64,000 bases of DNA from Robertkochia sediminum (GTDB lineage: Bacteria > Bacteroidota > Bacteroidia > Flavobacteriales > Flavobacteriaceae). This document shows positions 45,232-53,709 of this stretch, one piece after another. Every line of letters starts with the position of its first letter. Positions within the stretch are counted from its first letter, which is position 1. The stretch is from positions 1 through 64,000 of the forward strand of contig NZ_JADMKT010000081.1 of NCBI RefSeq assembly GCF_016786255.1. Direction: 5' to 3'. The position numbers and the translations under genes are program-made. The notes under the pieces are model-generated. The model saw only the letters and a program-made list of their open reading frames with translations, was not told the origin of the DNA and made no database searches.

Positions 45232-48156
45232 CTAATTAAATATGGCGTCGTATATGATCTCCTGGATAACGGTACGGGTTCCTTCGGTAATAAGCTTTCT
45301 GTTCTCCATACTCGGGAAGGTCCTGTTCGACAGGAACACATACACCAGTTCTTCTTCCGGATCTGCCCAGGCGTACGTTCCCGTAAATCCGCTATGCCCA
45401 AAACTGGTCATGGAAACACACCCACAGGTAGGGCCTGTCTCACCCAGTTGGGGTTTATCAAAGCCTACCCCACGGCGATTATCTTCTTCACAGAAATAGC
45501 AGGTGTTAAACTTGCTAAGGGTGGCAGCACTCATAAAACGATCACCACCATAGTAACCTTTTTGCAGGTACATTTGCATGATCTTGGCCACATCATCGGC
45601 ATTACTGAACAATCCCGCATGACCACCTACGCCACCAAGCATAGCTGCTCCCATATCGTGAACATAGCCCTGCAGGGTCTGATAACGGTAATAATCATCG
45701 ATCTCTGATGGTACGATCTCGCCTTTTCTGAATTTTTCCAGGGGTCTATAGGTGGTATAGCTCATCCCCAGCGGAGCATAAAAGTTTTCCTGAACGACCT
45801 CGTTAAGGGGCTTTTTGAGCTTTGCCTCAATAAAACGCTGCAGGAAATAATAAGGCAGGTCGCTATAGCGATACCTTTTGAACTTAAGGAGATCACTCTC
45901 TGCTATGGTTTGCAGGATAGAATCCTGGTAATCCTCCCTCATATAGAGTCCGTCGGCGATCTTCACCTTGAACTTGCCCTCCTTTTTCGGGCGGTAATAC
46001 AGGTCACTCGGCTTTTTTGTTCCGTCGTCGAGCGTGTACATATAAAAAGGGATCCAGGGTTTCAGGCGTGCATAATGCGAAAGCACTTCGATAAGTCGAA
46101 GGCGTTCCTTATTGGTGCCCTTGAGTTCCGGAAGCAGTTCACCAAGTCTCGATTCTAAGGAGATCTCTCCCCTCTCGGTAAGTTGCATGATCACCGGTAA
46201 GGTAGAGAGGATCTTGGTTAGGGATGCGAGGTCGTAGATATTGCTATCTCTAACCCTTTCGGCATCCTGAGCATAATCAAAACGTCCGAAGCTCTTGTTG
46301 TAGATCACCTTGCCCCTCCTGGCGATCAGGATCTGTGCGCTTGGAGTAACCCCGGTCTTAATGGCCCTGTTGATCACCGAATCGATCTTTTTCAGGGTAT
46401 CAGAAGCCATTCCTACCGCCTCGGGGTAATGATAACCCAACCTGGATAGGTCATGGGTGCTAAGCCCCGTATTCTGAGCAAGCCATTCCCCGGCTGTTAC
46501 CGGTAGTTTTCCGCGGGCCCTGATGGCGCCAAAGATAAGTTCGGCAGAAACAGTTTGAGTGATCGCATCGTTCTGGTAACTCACGATCAAAGATTCAATA
46601 TTCCCGATACTTTGAAGATCCTTCAGGGCATATGGTTTTACAAATACATCGAGGATCACATCCTTAACCCTTGCGATCTCATAGAGCCATGTTTTTTCTT
46701 TATCGTTGAATTCTGAAGCCTTCCAGGGGGTATCGGTGTTGCGATGAAATCCTATGATCACCGTCTCATAGGGTTTTAATTTATCCATTAGATCGGCGAG
46801 ATTCCCGGCAGAAACCCTGTCGACCCTGTTATATTTTTTCAGTGTTCGGAGAAAGGGCAAATAATCGCCATCGCCCATGTTCACATAGGCGATCCTGCGG
46901 TCTTCGAGGTCTCTTACCGGTACGAGCTCGCGGTTGTTGCGAACCAAAGTAACCGCTTGCTCCATGATCCTTTTATAAAGTACTTCATCTTCCCGGGTGT
47001 TCAGATCTTCCACCAGCCCTTCTTCAACTACAGGAGTGTATGCGTGCAGTCCCACCTTGTATTTGGCCGCAAGGATCTTTTTTACACTGTGAGCCAGACG
47101 CGCTTCAGATAGCTTCCCCCGGTCAAGGGCCTTTTTAAATTCGGCCACTGCTGCGGGAACGTCTTCCGACATCAACATCACATCATTTCCGGCAATAAAG
47201 GCTTTAAGATCGGTCTCTCCGGGCTTATCGTATTCGGAAACTCCTTTCATTCCAAGCGCATCGGTAAAGATGAGGCCCTCGAATTGCATTTTTTCCTTTA
47301 GCAGGTCATTAACGATATGCTCCGATAACGAAGAAGGTAGATTTTTTCTACGCTCCAGGGCAGGCACATTGAGGTGAGCCACCATCACACTTGCCAGCCC
47401 CTCATTGAACAAGCGCTTGTATGGGTACAATTCGATGCTGTCCAGCCTTTCCTTGTCGAATGCTACGGTGGGCAGTGTCTTGTGCGAATCCTGATCGGTA
47501 TCGCCATGCCCCGGAAAATGCTTGGCATTGGCCAGTACTCCTGCATCCTGCATTCCTCTCATAAATGCTAAGCTCTTTTCTGTTACCCTTTCCCTGTTCT
47601 CTCCAAAAGAACGGTTCCCGATAATCGGATTATCGGGATTGGTATTGACGTCTACTACCGGTGCAAAGTTCACATGCACCCCTAGACGCTTACAGTGCTC
47701 TGCAATGCGCTTACCTGCTGCCTCGATAAGCGCATCATCGGCAACGGCCCCCATGGCCATATTATACGGATAGGCAAAGGTGGAATCAAGACGCATGGAC
47801 AGTCCCCACTCTGCATCCATGGCAATAAGCAAAGGGGTCTTTGAGCGTTCCTGCCATTTATTCGTGAGTCGTGCCTGTTGTACCGGGCCTCCTTTAGTGA
47901 AGATCAGGCCTCCGATCTGAAAACTGTCTATAAGGGTTGTGATCTCTTGTTCGTAGGCCTCTCCTTTATTCGAATACGCCTGCACCATGAACAGTTGCCC
48001 GATTCGTTGTTCGGTAGACAAGCTGTTATATACGCTATCTACCCAATGCATTTGTTGCTCAGGGTCTGATGCAATTAAGGGGTTTGGAGACGTTTGACCG
48101 GCAAGGTTAAAAACCGACATCACAATACACAATACAGCAAGGGTTGCAGTTCTCAT
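45232..48156 (-). CDS. GH3 beta-N-acetylhexosaminidase fused to a beta-lactamase-like serine hydrolase
   Basis: The 974-aa protein has a signal peptide (to about LAGQ, residue 21) and an N-terminal glycoside hydrolase 3 domain (about 40-370). That domain carries the NagZ-type KHFPGHGDTDQDSHKTLP (about 208-225) and LIFTDALGMKGV, with the likely nucleophile Asp near 298. A GH3 C-terminal-like region follows (about 400-590). The C-terminal beta-lactamase/class C penicillin-binding domain (about 605-970) has the SxxK motif in LASLTKIL (about 642-649), RYSDLPYY (about 765) and FGHSGFTGT (about 918-926). It probably acts in the periplasm on peptidoglycan, removing GlcNAc and cleaving or editing peptides or esters. 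This fusion is widespread in Bacteroidota. Confidence 0.93.
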   Translation of the reverse strand: MRTATLAVLCIVMSVFNLAGQTSPNPLIASDPEQQMHWVDSVYNSLSTEQRIGQLFMVQAYSNKGEAYEQEITTLIDSFQIGGLIFTKGGPVQQARLTNKWQERSKTPLLIAMDAEWGLSMRLDSTFAYPYNMAMGAVADDALIEAAGKRIAEHCKRLGVHVNFAPVVDVNTNPDNPIIGNRSFGENRERVTEKSLAFMRGMQDAGVLANAKHFPGHGDTDQDSHKTLPTVAFDKERLDSIELYPYKRLFNEGLASVMVAHLNVPALERRKNLPSSLSEHIVNDLLKEKMQFEGLIFTDALGMKGVSEYDKPGETDLKAFIAGNDVMLMSEDVPAAVAEFKKALDRGKLSEARLAHSVKKILAAKYKVGLHAYTPVVEEGLVEDLNTREDEVLYKRIMEQAVTLVRNNRELVPVRDLEDRRIAYVNMGDGDYLPFLRTLKKYNRVDRVSAGNLADLMDKLKPYETVIIGFHRNTDTPWKASEFNDKEKTWLYEIARVKDVILDVFVKPYALKDLQSIGNIESLIVSYQNDAITQTVSAELIFGAIRARGKLPVTAGEWLAQNTGLSTHDLSRLGYHYPEAVGMASDTLKKIDSVINRAIKTGVTPSAQILIARRGKVIYNKSFGRFDYAQDAERVRDSNIYDLASLTKILSTLPVIMQLTERGEISLESRLGELLPELKGTNKERLRLIEVLSHYARLKPWIPFYMYTLDDGTKKPSDLYYRPKKEGKFKVKIADGLYMREDYQDSILQTIAESDLLKFKRYRYSDLPYYFLQRFIEAKLKKPLNEVVQENFYAPLGMSYTTYRPLEKFRKGEIVPSEIDDYYRYQTLQGYVHDMGAAMLGGVGGHAGLFSNADDVAKIMQMYLQKGYYGGDRFMSAATLSKFNTCYFCEEDNRRGVGFDKPQLGETGPTCGCVSMTSFGHSGFTGTYAWADPEEELVYVFLSNRTFPSMENRKLITEGTRTVIQEIIYDAIFN

Positions 48157-48201
48157 TCAGCAATCAGTTTTTTTGGGGTTTTAGAAGATCATATGAGCAA
48201 A

Positions 48202-48223
48202 ACTGCCCTCATCAGAGGGCAGT
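48202..48223 (-). terminator. Hairpin after the 161-aa gene
   Basis: ACTGCCCTC (48202-48210) and GAGGGCAGT (48215-48223) form a perfect 9-bp stem with an ATCA loop, just 7 nt past the stop codon on the minus strand. Only a short T run follows, so termination may be partial. Confidence 0.55.
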
Positions 48224-48229
48224 GGTATT

Positions 48230-48715
48230 TTAATGCATAAAACGCACGTGCCAGCTGTCTCTTGCAGGCACTTCCCAGTAATTCTGGTATTCTTCCTTGG
48301 TATTTACCAGGTTGTTGAATACGATCGTATTCTGAGATACCGCACGATCCTTGGCCATCTTCTTGAAATCGGCAAGTGGCTTGTAAGCGATAAAATCACC
48401 CTGACGGTAAGATACGTTCATTTTGTCAAGAAGGGTGATGTTGTATTCTTGCTCCAGTCCCTGAATAAAGTGCACCGAAGCATCAATAGAACAACCCGAA
48501 GCACTGTTCATAGACTGATCGAGTCCGATCACCAGAAAACGCTTGTAGCGTATCTCATAACCCGCTTTCAGATTACTTCCGTGAACGGTCCATTGTTCAA
48601 GGAAAGCATCTAATCGGGCTTTGATCCCTGTTAGTTCTTCTTCAGTTAGCGATCTGTTTGCCTGATAGATCCAGATCCTCGCATCTTCGGGTAATTGTTC
48701 AAATGGTACCAACAT
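48230..48715 (-). CDS. Conserved flavobacterial protein of unknown function (161 aa)
   Basis: The protein lacks a signal peptide and membrane helices, so it is cytoplasmic. It starts MLVPFEQLPEDARIWIYQAN. The middle has a Cys in SGCSIDASVHFIQGLEQEY (about residues 88-106), and the end is PARDSWHVRFMH. Proteins like this are often labelled ABC transporter ATPase in flavobacterial genomes, but no Walker A, signature or Walker B motif is present, so I do not use that name. The alpha/beta pattern with a central Cys and Asp is suggestive of a small enzyme or fold-only protein. It follows the iron-sulfur gene by 25 nt in a conserved-looking operon. Confidence 0.75.
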   Translation of the reverse strand: MLVPFEQLPEDARIWIYQANRSLTEEELTGIKARLDAFLEQWTVHGSNLKAGYEIRYKRFLVIGLDQSMNSASGCSIDASVHFIQGLEQEYNITLLDKMNVSYRQGDFIAYKPLADFKKMAKDRAVSQNTIVFNNLVNTKEEYQNYWEVPARDSWHVRFMH

Positions 48716-48740
48716 AGTCTTTTACATTTATATCCTTTCC

Positions 48741-49532
48741 TTAGAGGTCTTGTGCATTGGCGATCAATTCTGCCACATCGAGCACTTCAACCTCTCCCTC
48801 TTTTTCCTTTCCTTTCACACCGTCGGTAAGCATGGTATTACAAAACGGACACCCGGCTGCAACAACATCTGGTTTGGTATCTAATGCCTGCTCGGTACGT
48901 TCAATGTTTACTTCCTTCTTACCTTCTTCCGCTTCTTTGAACATCTGAGCACCTCCGGCACCGCAACAAAGTCCTTTCTTGCGACAGTTCTTCATCTCTA
49001 CCAGTTCGGCGTCGAGTTTTTTAATAAGCTCTCTGGGGGCCTCATAAACATCGTTCGCTCTCCCGAGGTAGCAAGGGTCGTGAAAGGTGATACGCTTCCC
49101 TTTGAACTTACCTCCTTCGATCGTTAAACGGCCATCGTCTAATAGCGATTTAAGAAATTGTGTATGGTGCACCACCTCGTAGCTACCACCCAGGGAAGGA
49201 TACTCGTTCTTGATGGTATTAAAGCAGTGCGGACAAGCCGTTACGATCTTTTTTACCTCATAGGCATTGAGTACCTCAATATTGGTCATAGCCTGCATCT
49301 GGAAAAGAAACTCGTTACCGGCACGCTTTGCAGGATCTCCGGTACAACTTTCTTCTGTTCCTAAAACAGCAAATTCTACTCCCGCCTTATTGAGAATGCG
49401 AACAAATGCTTTGGTGATCTTCTTGGCCCGATCGTCAAAACTTCCGGAACATCCTACCCAAAATAACACTTCGGGAGTTTTTCCAGCCGCCATCATCTCT
49501 GCCATGGTGGGCACTTTTAAGGTTTCGCTCAT
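48741..49532 (-). CDS. (Fe-S)-binding protein with two CCG domains (HdrB/LutA/GlpC-like)
   Basis: The 263-aa protein carries two cysteine-rich CCG domains. The first includes WVGCSGSFDDRAKK (about residues 22-35), EESCTGDPAKR (about 60-70) and VTACPHCFNTIKNEYP (about 97-112). The second includes FHDPCYLGRANDVYEAP (about 150-166), KGLCCGAGGAQMF (about 186-198) and AAGCPFCNTML (about 226-236). Such modules bind iron-sulfur clusters in heterodisulfide reductase B and related electron-transfer enzymes. The separate ferredoxin-like membrane protein at 50058 supplies the matching HdrC/HdrE-like part. Together they may pass electrons to or from the quinone pool. The substrate is unknown. Confidence 0.88.
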   Translation of the reverse strand: MSETLKVPTMAEMMAAGKTPEVLFWVGCSGSFDDRAKKITKAFVRILNKAGVEFAVLGTEESCTGDPAKRAGNEFLFQMQAMTNIEVLNAYEVKKIVTACPHCFNTIKNEYPSLGGSYEVVHHTQFLKSLLDDGRLTIEGGKFKGKRITFHDPCYLGRANDVYEAPRELIKKLDAELVEMKNCRKKGLCCGAGGAQMFKEAEEGKKEVNIERTEQALDTKPDVVAAGCPFCNTMLTDGVKGKEKEGEVEVLDVAELIANAQDL

Positions 49533-49552
49533 GGTTATATTATGTTTTTATG

Positions 49553-49575
49553 ATCCCCCCGGGTTACGGGGGGAT
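49553..49575. repeat. Intercistronic GC hairpin
   Basis: ATCCCCCC (49553-49560) and GGGGGGAT (49568-49575) form a perfect 8-bp stem with a 7-nt loop between the HAD-like gene and the (Fe-S) gene. No T run follows on either strand, so it is more likely an mRNA-stabilising or processing element than a terminator. Confidence 0.5.
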
Positions 49576-49582
49576 ATGATGA

Positions 49583-50029
49583 TCAATCGTGTTTCCCGTC
49601 GTCAAATACCTGAATGGTCACCTGCTTGTCTACGAGGTCGGTGAAGTGACCGTTGTAGCGTGTTGCCTTTACCAGGTGATTATCGATCCAGTGGTAATTA
49701 CCTCCTCGCGGTTTCCCCATCACCATACCGTGATATTTAAATCCGTGACGGTTAAGCCAATCTTCGGTAACAGCGCGGTGCTCCTCGGTACGTGAGGTAA
49801 AGAAGCAGATGATGTGCCCTTCGTCATACCATTTGTTCAACGTCTTCAAAGCATCAGGGTAGACCTCTGCGGTCGCCATACGCTCAGGCTCCTCGTTGGG
49901 AATGTCATCACAGATCGTACCGTCGATATCGATCAGGTAGTTCTTGATACCTTCCGGTAATACCGGACTCACATGAGCTCCTTCTTCCAGTTTTTCTTTT
50001 AAGATGCTATCAATCTCTTCTTTTTTCAT
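49583..50029 (-). CDS. HAD-like phosphatase (BT0820-type)
   Basis: The 148-aa protein has HAD motif I in NYLIDIDGTICDDIP (about residues 30-44) and motif II with CFFTSRTEEHRAVTEDWL (about 75-92), where Thr/Ser and the following segment are typical. The C-terminal HWIDNHLVKATRYNGHFTDL is conserved in the small Bacteroidota family. Homologues are often called phosphoheptose isomerase, which the sequence does not support. It sits between the two iron-sulfur genes, in one run of minus-strand genes with short gaps. Confidence 0.8.
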   Translation of the reverse strand: MKKEEIDSILKEKLEEGAHVSPVLPEGIKNYLIDIDGTICDDIPNEEPERMATAEVYPDALKTLNKWYDEGHIICFFTSRTEEHRAVTEDWLNRHGFKYHGMVMGKPRGGNYHWIDNHLVKATRYNGHFTDLVDKQVTIQVFDDGKHD

Positions 50030-50057
50030 AATAAAATATTGGTGGGTTTCGGTTAAA

Positions 50058-51386
50058 TTATTCGTCTTTCCAGTTTAATCGGTCCATCTGATTAAACGGC
50101 CAGGGTGCGCCGTTATTCTCAATATTAGACATCATATTATTCAATTCTACAGGCGCAGCAGACTGCTCCATAACGAGGTATCTGCGCATATCCATGATGA
50201 TCGATAATGGGTCGATACTCACGGGACAAGCTTCTACACAGGCATTACACGAAGTACATGCCCAAAGCTCTTCCCTGGTGATATAATCATCCAGAAGCTG
50301 CTTTCCATCTTCCTTAAAGACCCCGTTATTGGCATCTATATTCTTACCAACCTCTTCCAGTCTGTCGCGGGTATCCATCATGATCTTACGCGGACTCAGT
50401 TTTTTTCCGGTCTGGTTTGCCGGACATTCACTGGTACAGCGTCCACATTCGGTACACGTATAGGCATTGAGTAATTGAACCCTGTTTAGATCCATAACGT
50501 CTGAGGCTCCAAATTTCCCGGGTTCTCCTTCCACCTCATCTTCTGCCGGTGCTGCAAATGGATCGGCATTGGGATCCATCATCAGTTGTACCTCTTTGGT
50601 AACCGCCTCCAGATTATCCAGTTGTCCTTTAGGCTGTAATTTGGCAAACCAGGTATTCGGGAAAGCCAGTAATATATGCAGGTGCTTGGAATAATAAAGG
50701 TAATTCAGAAAGATGAGTATCCCTACGATATGCAACCACCATGCGGTGCGTTCAACCAAGAACAGTGCACTCTGGCTCATGCCATCAACCAAAGGCAATA
50801 AATACTGACTTACCGGAAAGGCTCCGGCCTCGGTATAATGAGCTGCTCCTAATGACTGTAGCTGCAGGTCGGTGGCATTCATCAATAAGAAGAGGAACAT
50901 AAGTACCACTTCGAAATAGAGAATGATATTGGCATCGTTCTTTGGCCAGCCCTTCATCTCCGGCTTAATAAACCGCTGAAGTCTTATGATATTTCTTCGT
51001 ATCCAGAAAATTACGACCGATACCACCACAAGAAACGCCAGGATCTCGAAAGAACCAATGAGCACATCGTAGAGTCCGCCCATAAAGGCAAATACCCTGT
51101 GGGTACCGAATAAACCGTCAATAACGATCTCTAACACCTCGATATTGATGATCACAAAACCGATATACACAATAATGTGAAGGAGTCCGGCAATGGGTCT
51201 GACGACCATTTTTTGTTGCCCCAAGGCGATCAAGGCCATGTTCCTCCAACGTTCTCCCGGCCGGTCTGTGCGGTTGATCTCTTTACCCAGCTTAATATTT
51301 CGGCTGAGTTTTTTAACGTTACGTACAAAGAACCCGATCCCGAAGGCGAGTATAAGAGCAAAGATCAATTGAGGTATAAGTGTCAT
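50058..51386 (-). CDS. Membrane (Fe-S)-binding protein, HdrE/HdrC-like fusion
   Basis: The 442-aa protein joins about five membrane helices in its first half (LIPQLIFALILAFGIGFFV at the start, IAGLLHIIVYIGFVIINIEV at about 63-82), of the NarI/HdrE cytochrome b type, with a two-cluster ferredoxin domain. The 4Fe-4S motifs are CTECGRCTSECP (about residues 308-319) and CTSCNACVEACP (about 379-390). The arrangement is that of quinone-linked heterodisulfide reductase-like modules. Together with the CCG protein two genes downstream it makes an electron-transfer unit whose acceptor cannot be read from the sequence. Confidence 0.88.
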   Translation of the reverse strand: MTLIPQLIFALILAFGIGFFVRNVKKLSRNIKLGKEINRTDRPGERWRNMALIALGQQKMVVRPIAGLLHIIVYIGFVIINIEVLEIVIDGLFGTHRVFAFMGGLYDVLIGSFEILAFLVVVSVVIFWIRRNIIRLQRFIKPEMKGWPKNDANIILYFEVVLMFLFLLMNATDLQLQSLGAAHYTEAGAFPVSQYLLPLVDGMSQSALFLVERTAWWLHIVGILIFLNYLYYSKHLHILLAFPNTWFAKLQPKGQLDNLEAVTKEVQLMMDPNADPFAAPAEDEVEGEPGKFGASDVMDLNRVQLLNAYTCTECGRCTSECPANQTGKKLSPRKIMMDTRDRLEEVGKNIDANNGVFKEDGKQLLDDYITREELWACTSCNACVEACPVSIDPLSIIMDMRRYLVMEQSAAPVELNNMMSNIENNGAPWPFNQMDRLNWKDE

Positions 51387-51411
51387 TGGTGGTATAATTT
51401 AAAGGCAATTT

Positions 51412-52365
51412 CTATTCCGGAATACTGTCGGCAGGGGTCTCGTAAGGCTGATTCTTTTTGCCGAAAACAGAGAAATGAACGTAGCGTTTAGGATTGTTCT
51501 TCACATCCTCAAGCAATAACTTCAGTTCTTCTGAAGCGTTGTTCAAATTGGTATATAATGCATCATCATTAATGAGCTTAGCCATACTACCATCTCCGGA
51601 TTCCAGTTTTGCGATCATCGCATTAAGATGCGCTGCTGTGCTTTCGAGAGAACGTATAGTATTACCCAGATTGGCATTAACCAGGGTATCGCTTACCTGT
51701 GCGAGATTAGCACTGATCTTTTTCACGTTCTTCAGCGACCCGTCAAGGTCTGCAGTATTCTTATCGAGAAAGGCATCGAGCTTGGCAGAGATCCTGTTCA
51801 CATTTTGTAGTACGTTATCCAGATTAGCGATCCCGGATCGCAAATGCCCTCTTGATTCTTCATTCATTACCTTATCCATACCGATCAATACGGTATCGGC
51901 ACTGTTAAGCAATTCTTCCAGTTTCTCCTGAAGCGGATTCAAACGCTGGGTTACCAGTTCGGTGATCCCGGGCTTTACACCCGAAACTAATGTATCTCCG
52001 TTCTTTGCCAGCGCACTACCATCGAAAACGGGCTTTATGCGCAGGGCACGCCCCCCAATAATTCCGGTATCGTAGATCTCAACCTCACTGTTGCTGGAAA
52101 ACTGAAAATCATTATTCACCGTAAAGGTCACCAAAAGCAATCCCTTATCGTCGAGAAAACGAATGTCTTTGATCGTACCTACACCAAGGCCGTTAATATC
52201 TACCGGTGTTCCGGGCGTGATCCCGTTCACATTATTGTAAACGGCATAAAAAGTCTTGTTATCATCAAAGAGTGAAGACGACTTCAAATAGGTGAATCCA
52301 AGAATGAACAAAAGGATTCCCCCGATAATGATGATGGCTGTTTTTATTTCTCTGGACAACTTCAA
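51412..52365 (-). CDS. MlaD/MCE-domain protein
   Basis: The 317-aa protein has one N-terminal membrane helix (AIIIIGGILLFILGFTYL, about residues 10-27) and an MCE domain (about 38-118, with VNGITPGTPVDINGLGVGTI and IYDTGIIGGRALRIKP). A long helical coiled-coil tail follows (about 130-295). MCE proteins form hexameric rings that carry phospholipids between the two membranes. No MlaE permease or MlaF ATPase is next to it, but Bacteroidota often keep those elsewhere. It lies between the amidase and the iron-sulfur operon with short gaps (56 and 25 nt). Confidence 0.9.
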   Translation of the reverse strand: MKLSREIKTAIIIIGGILLFILGFTYLKSSSLFDDNKTFYAVYNNVNGITPGTPVDINGLGVGTIKDIRFLDDKGLLLVTFTVNNDFQFSSNSEVEIYDTGIIGGRALRIKPVFDGSALAKNGDTLVSGVKPGITELVTQRLNPLQEKLEELLNSADTVLIGMDKVMNEESRGHLRSGIANLDNVLQNVNRISAKLDAFLDKNTADLDGSLKNVKKISANLAQVSDTLVNANLGNTIRSLESTAAHLNAMIAKLESGDGSMAKLINDDALYTNLNNASEELKLLLEDVKNNPKRYVHFSVFGKKNQPYETPADSIPE

Positions 52366-52421
52366 AAGGCTGCTAATTTTGGGTAAGTAACAAAATTAGA
52401 AATATTTTCAATAGAAGAAGA

Positions 52422-53576
52422 TTAATTGGCTAAGGATTTCACTGCAGTTGCAAGGTCCATTTTCTGACCATTTTTGTAGGCTACGATAAAACAGGAAGGA
52501 AATCCTTTATCGATCGCTGTTTTTTGCAAGGCCTGCACTTCTTGCCAGCTGTGGGTAGCCCCGTAAAAATAACGGTAGATAGCTCCCGATCGTTCCCTGC
52601 TCAGGTCATCGAGTCCGTTAAAATTAAAGGGAGCCAGTTCCAGGTCCTTTGAGCTTGCTGCGATCTGCACCTTAAAGACCACATCGTGATCGGGATCGTT
52701 TTGTAGTGCCTGCTTCGCCAGTGCCGGAGGGGTTGAAACTGCTGTGCCTTCGCCTGCTTCATTACTCACCTCGAAGGAGAAATCGTCTCCAACAAAGGCC
52801 TCTACCATTTTTCTATAGGTAAAAACGGCATCGGCTACAGAACGAGCCATGGCCTGCTGACCAGCCGGGGAATTCAGGTATCTTCCTTCGGGACGGTAGG
52901 TCAAAAATCCCGTCTCTATAAGTACACTGGGCATATAGGTTTGAAGTAAAACCACGAAAATATTCTGCTTTACGCCTCTGTTCTTGCGCTTGAGCTTCTT
53001 TTCAAAATTCTCCTGTATCGCATTGGCCAGAAGAATACTTTGATCCAGGTACTCCTCCTGCATCATGGTGAGTCCGATAAGTGACTCCGGACTATTAATA
53101 TCGTAACCCGCATAGTTGATCTCGTAATCTTCCTCAAGGTAGATCACCGAGTTCTCCTTCTTGGCCACTTCCATATTGTATTTATTCCCATTAAGACCAA
53201 GCACCCAGGTTTCTGTTCCATGAGCACTGGAGCCATGAGAATTACAGTGTACCGAAATAAACAGGTCGGCCTTGGCCTTATTGGCAATGTTCCCTCTTTC
53301 CTTAAGATCTACAAACACATCGGTCTTACGGGTATACACTACCTTGAAGGCAGGATTCTTTTCCAGCATCTTCCCGATCTCTAACACGATATTCAGAGCG
53401 ATCTCCTTCTCCCTGAACCCATTCCCGAGGTTACCGGGATCATGACCTCCATGACCGGCATCGAGAACTACGGTAAATACCTTTGCAGGGGGTGAAGGAT
53501 CACCTGCCTTTACCGTTAAAGAACTCGCCATTAAAAGACTGAAGAAAAAGATGGAAAAAAAATTGATTTGCTTCAT
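52422..53576 (-). CDS. N-acetylmuramoyl-L-alanine amidase (AmiC-type)
   Basis: The 384-aa periplasmic amidase cleaves the bond between N-acetylmuramate and L-Ala in peptidoglycan. A signal peptide (ends near LTVKAG) precedes the Amidase_3 domain, with VVLDAGHGGHDPGNLGNG (zinc His, about residues 37-54), EKEIALNIVLEIG (zinc Glu, about 59-71), ADLFISVHCNSHG (second His, about 104-116) and VLIETGFLTYRPEG (catalytic Glu, about 217-230). A C-terminal SPOR-like region (about 300-380) may bind septal peptidoglycan. I start at the ATG at 53576; a longer frame begins at TTG 53585. The minus strand reads TACGTTTG immediately upstream (53583-53590), but it would leave no leader. Confidence 0.92.
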   Translation of the reverse strand: MKQINFFSIFFFSLLMASSLTVKAGDPSPPAKVFTVVLDAGHGGHDPGNLGNGFREKEIALNIVLEIGKMLEKNPAFKVVYTRKTDVFVDLKERGNIANKAKADLFISVHCNSHGSSAHGTETWVLGLNGNKYNMEVAKKENSVIYLEEDYEINYAGYDINSPESLIGLTMMQEEYLDQSILLANAIQENFEKKLKRKNRGVKQNIFVVLLQTYMPSVLIETGFLTYRPEGRYLNSPAGQQAMARSVADAVFTYRKMVEAFVGDDFSFEVSNEAGEGTAVSTPPALAKQALQNDPDHDVVFKVQIAASSKDLELAPFNFNGLDDLSRERSGAIYRYFYGATHSWQEVQALQKTAIDKGFPSCFIVAYKNGQKMDLATAVKSLAN

Positions 53577-53652
53577 AGAATTCAAACGTAAATCAGGGCT
53601 CCTTTATTGGTTAAAAATGGTCATAAATAATTAACAGACCAAAAAATATACG

Positions 53653-53660
53653 TAAGTTTG
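53653..53660 (+). promoter_or_regulatory. Possible -7 promoter element for lptD-ridA
   Basis: TAAGTTTG is an exact TAnnTTTG match and would start transcription near 53667, giving a leader of about 43 nt. No TTG lies at the expected distance upstream. Confidence 0.35.
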
Positions 53661-53709
53661 GCACGGCTAAAACCTCACCACTTTTTGTACAAAAATAGGA
53701 TTTAAAGCA

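Noticed and set aside
48230-48715. Annotation as ABC transporter ATPase
   Set aside because: None of the ATPase motifs is present in the 161 residues.
49583-50029. Annotation as phosphoheptose isomerase
   Set aside because: The protein has HAD motif I (DIDGT) and lacks the SIS-domain pattern of that isomerase.
53583-53590. TACGTTTG on the minus strand just upstream of the amidase start
   Set aside because: It matches the -7 consensus, but transcription would begin at the start codon and no TTG lies at the right distance, so it is probably chance.
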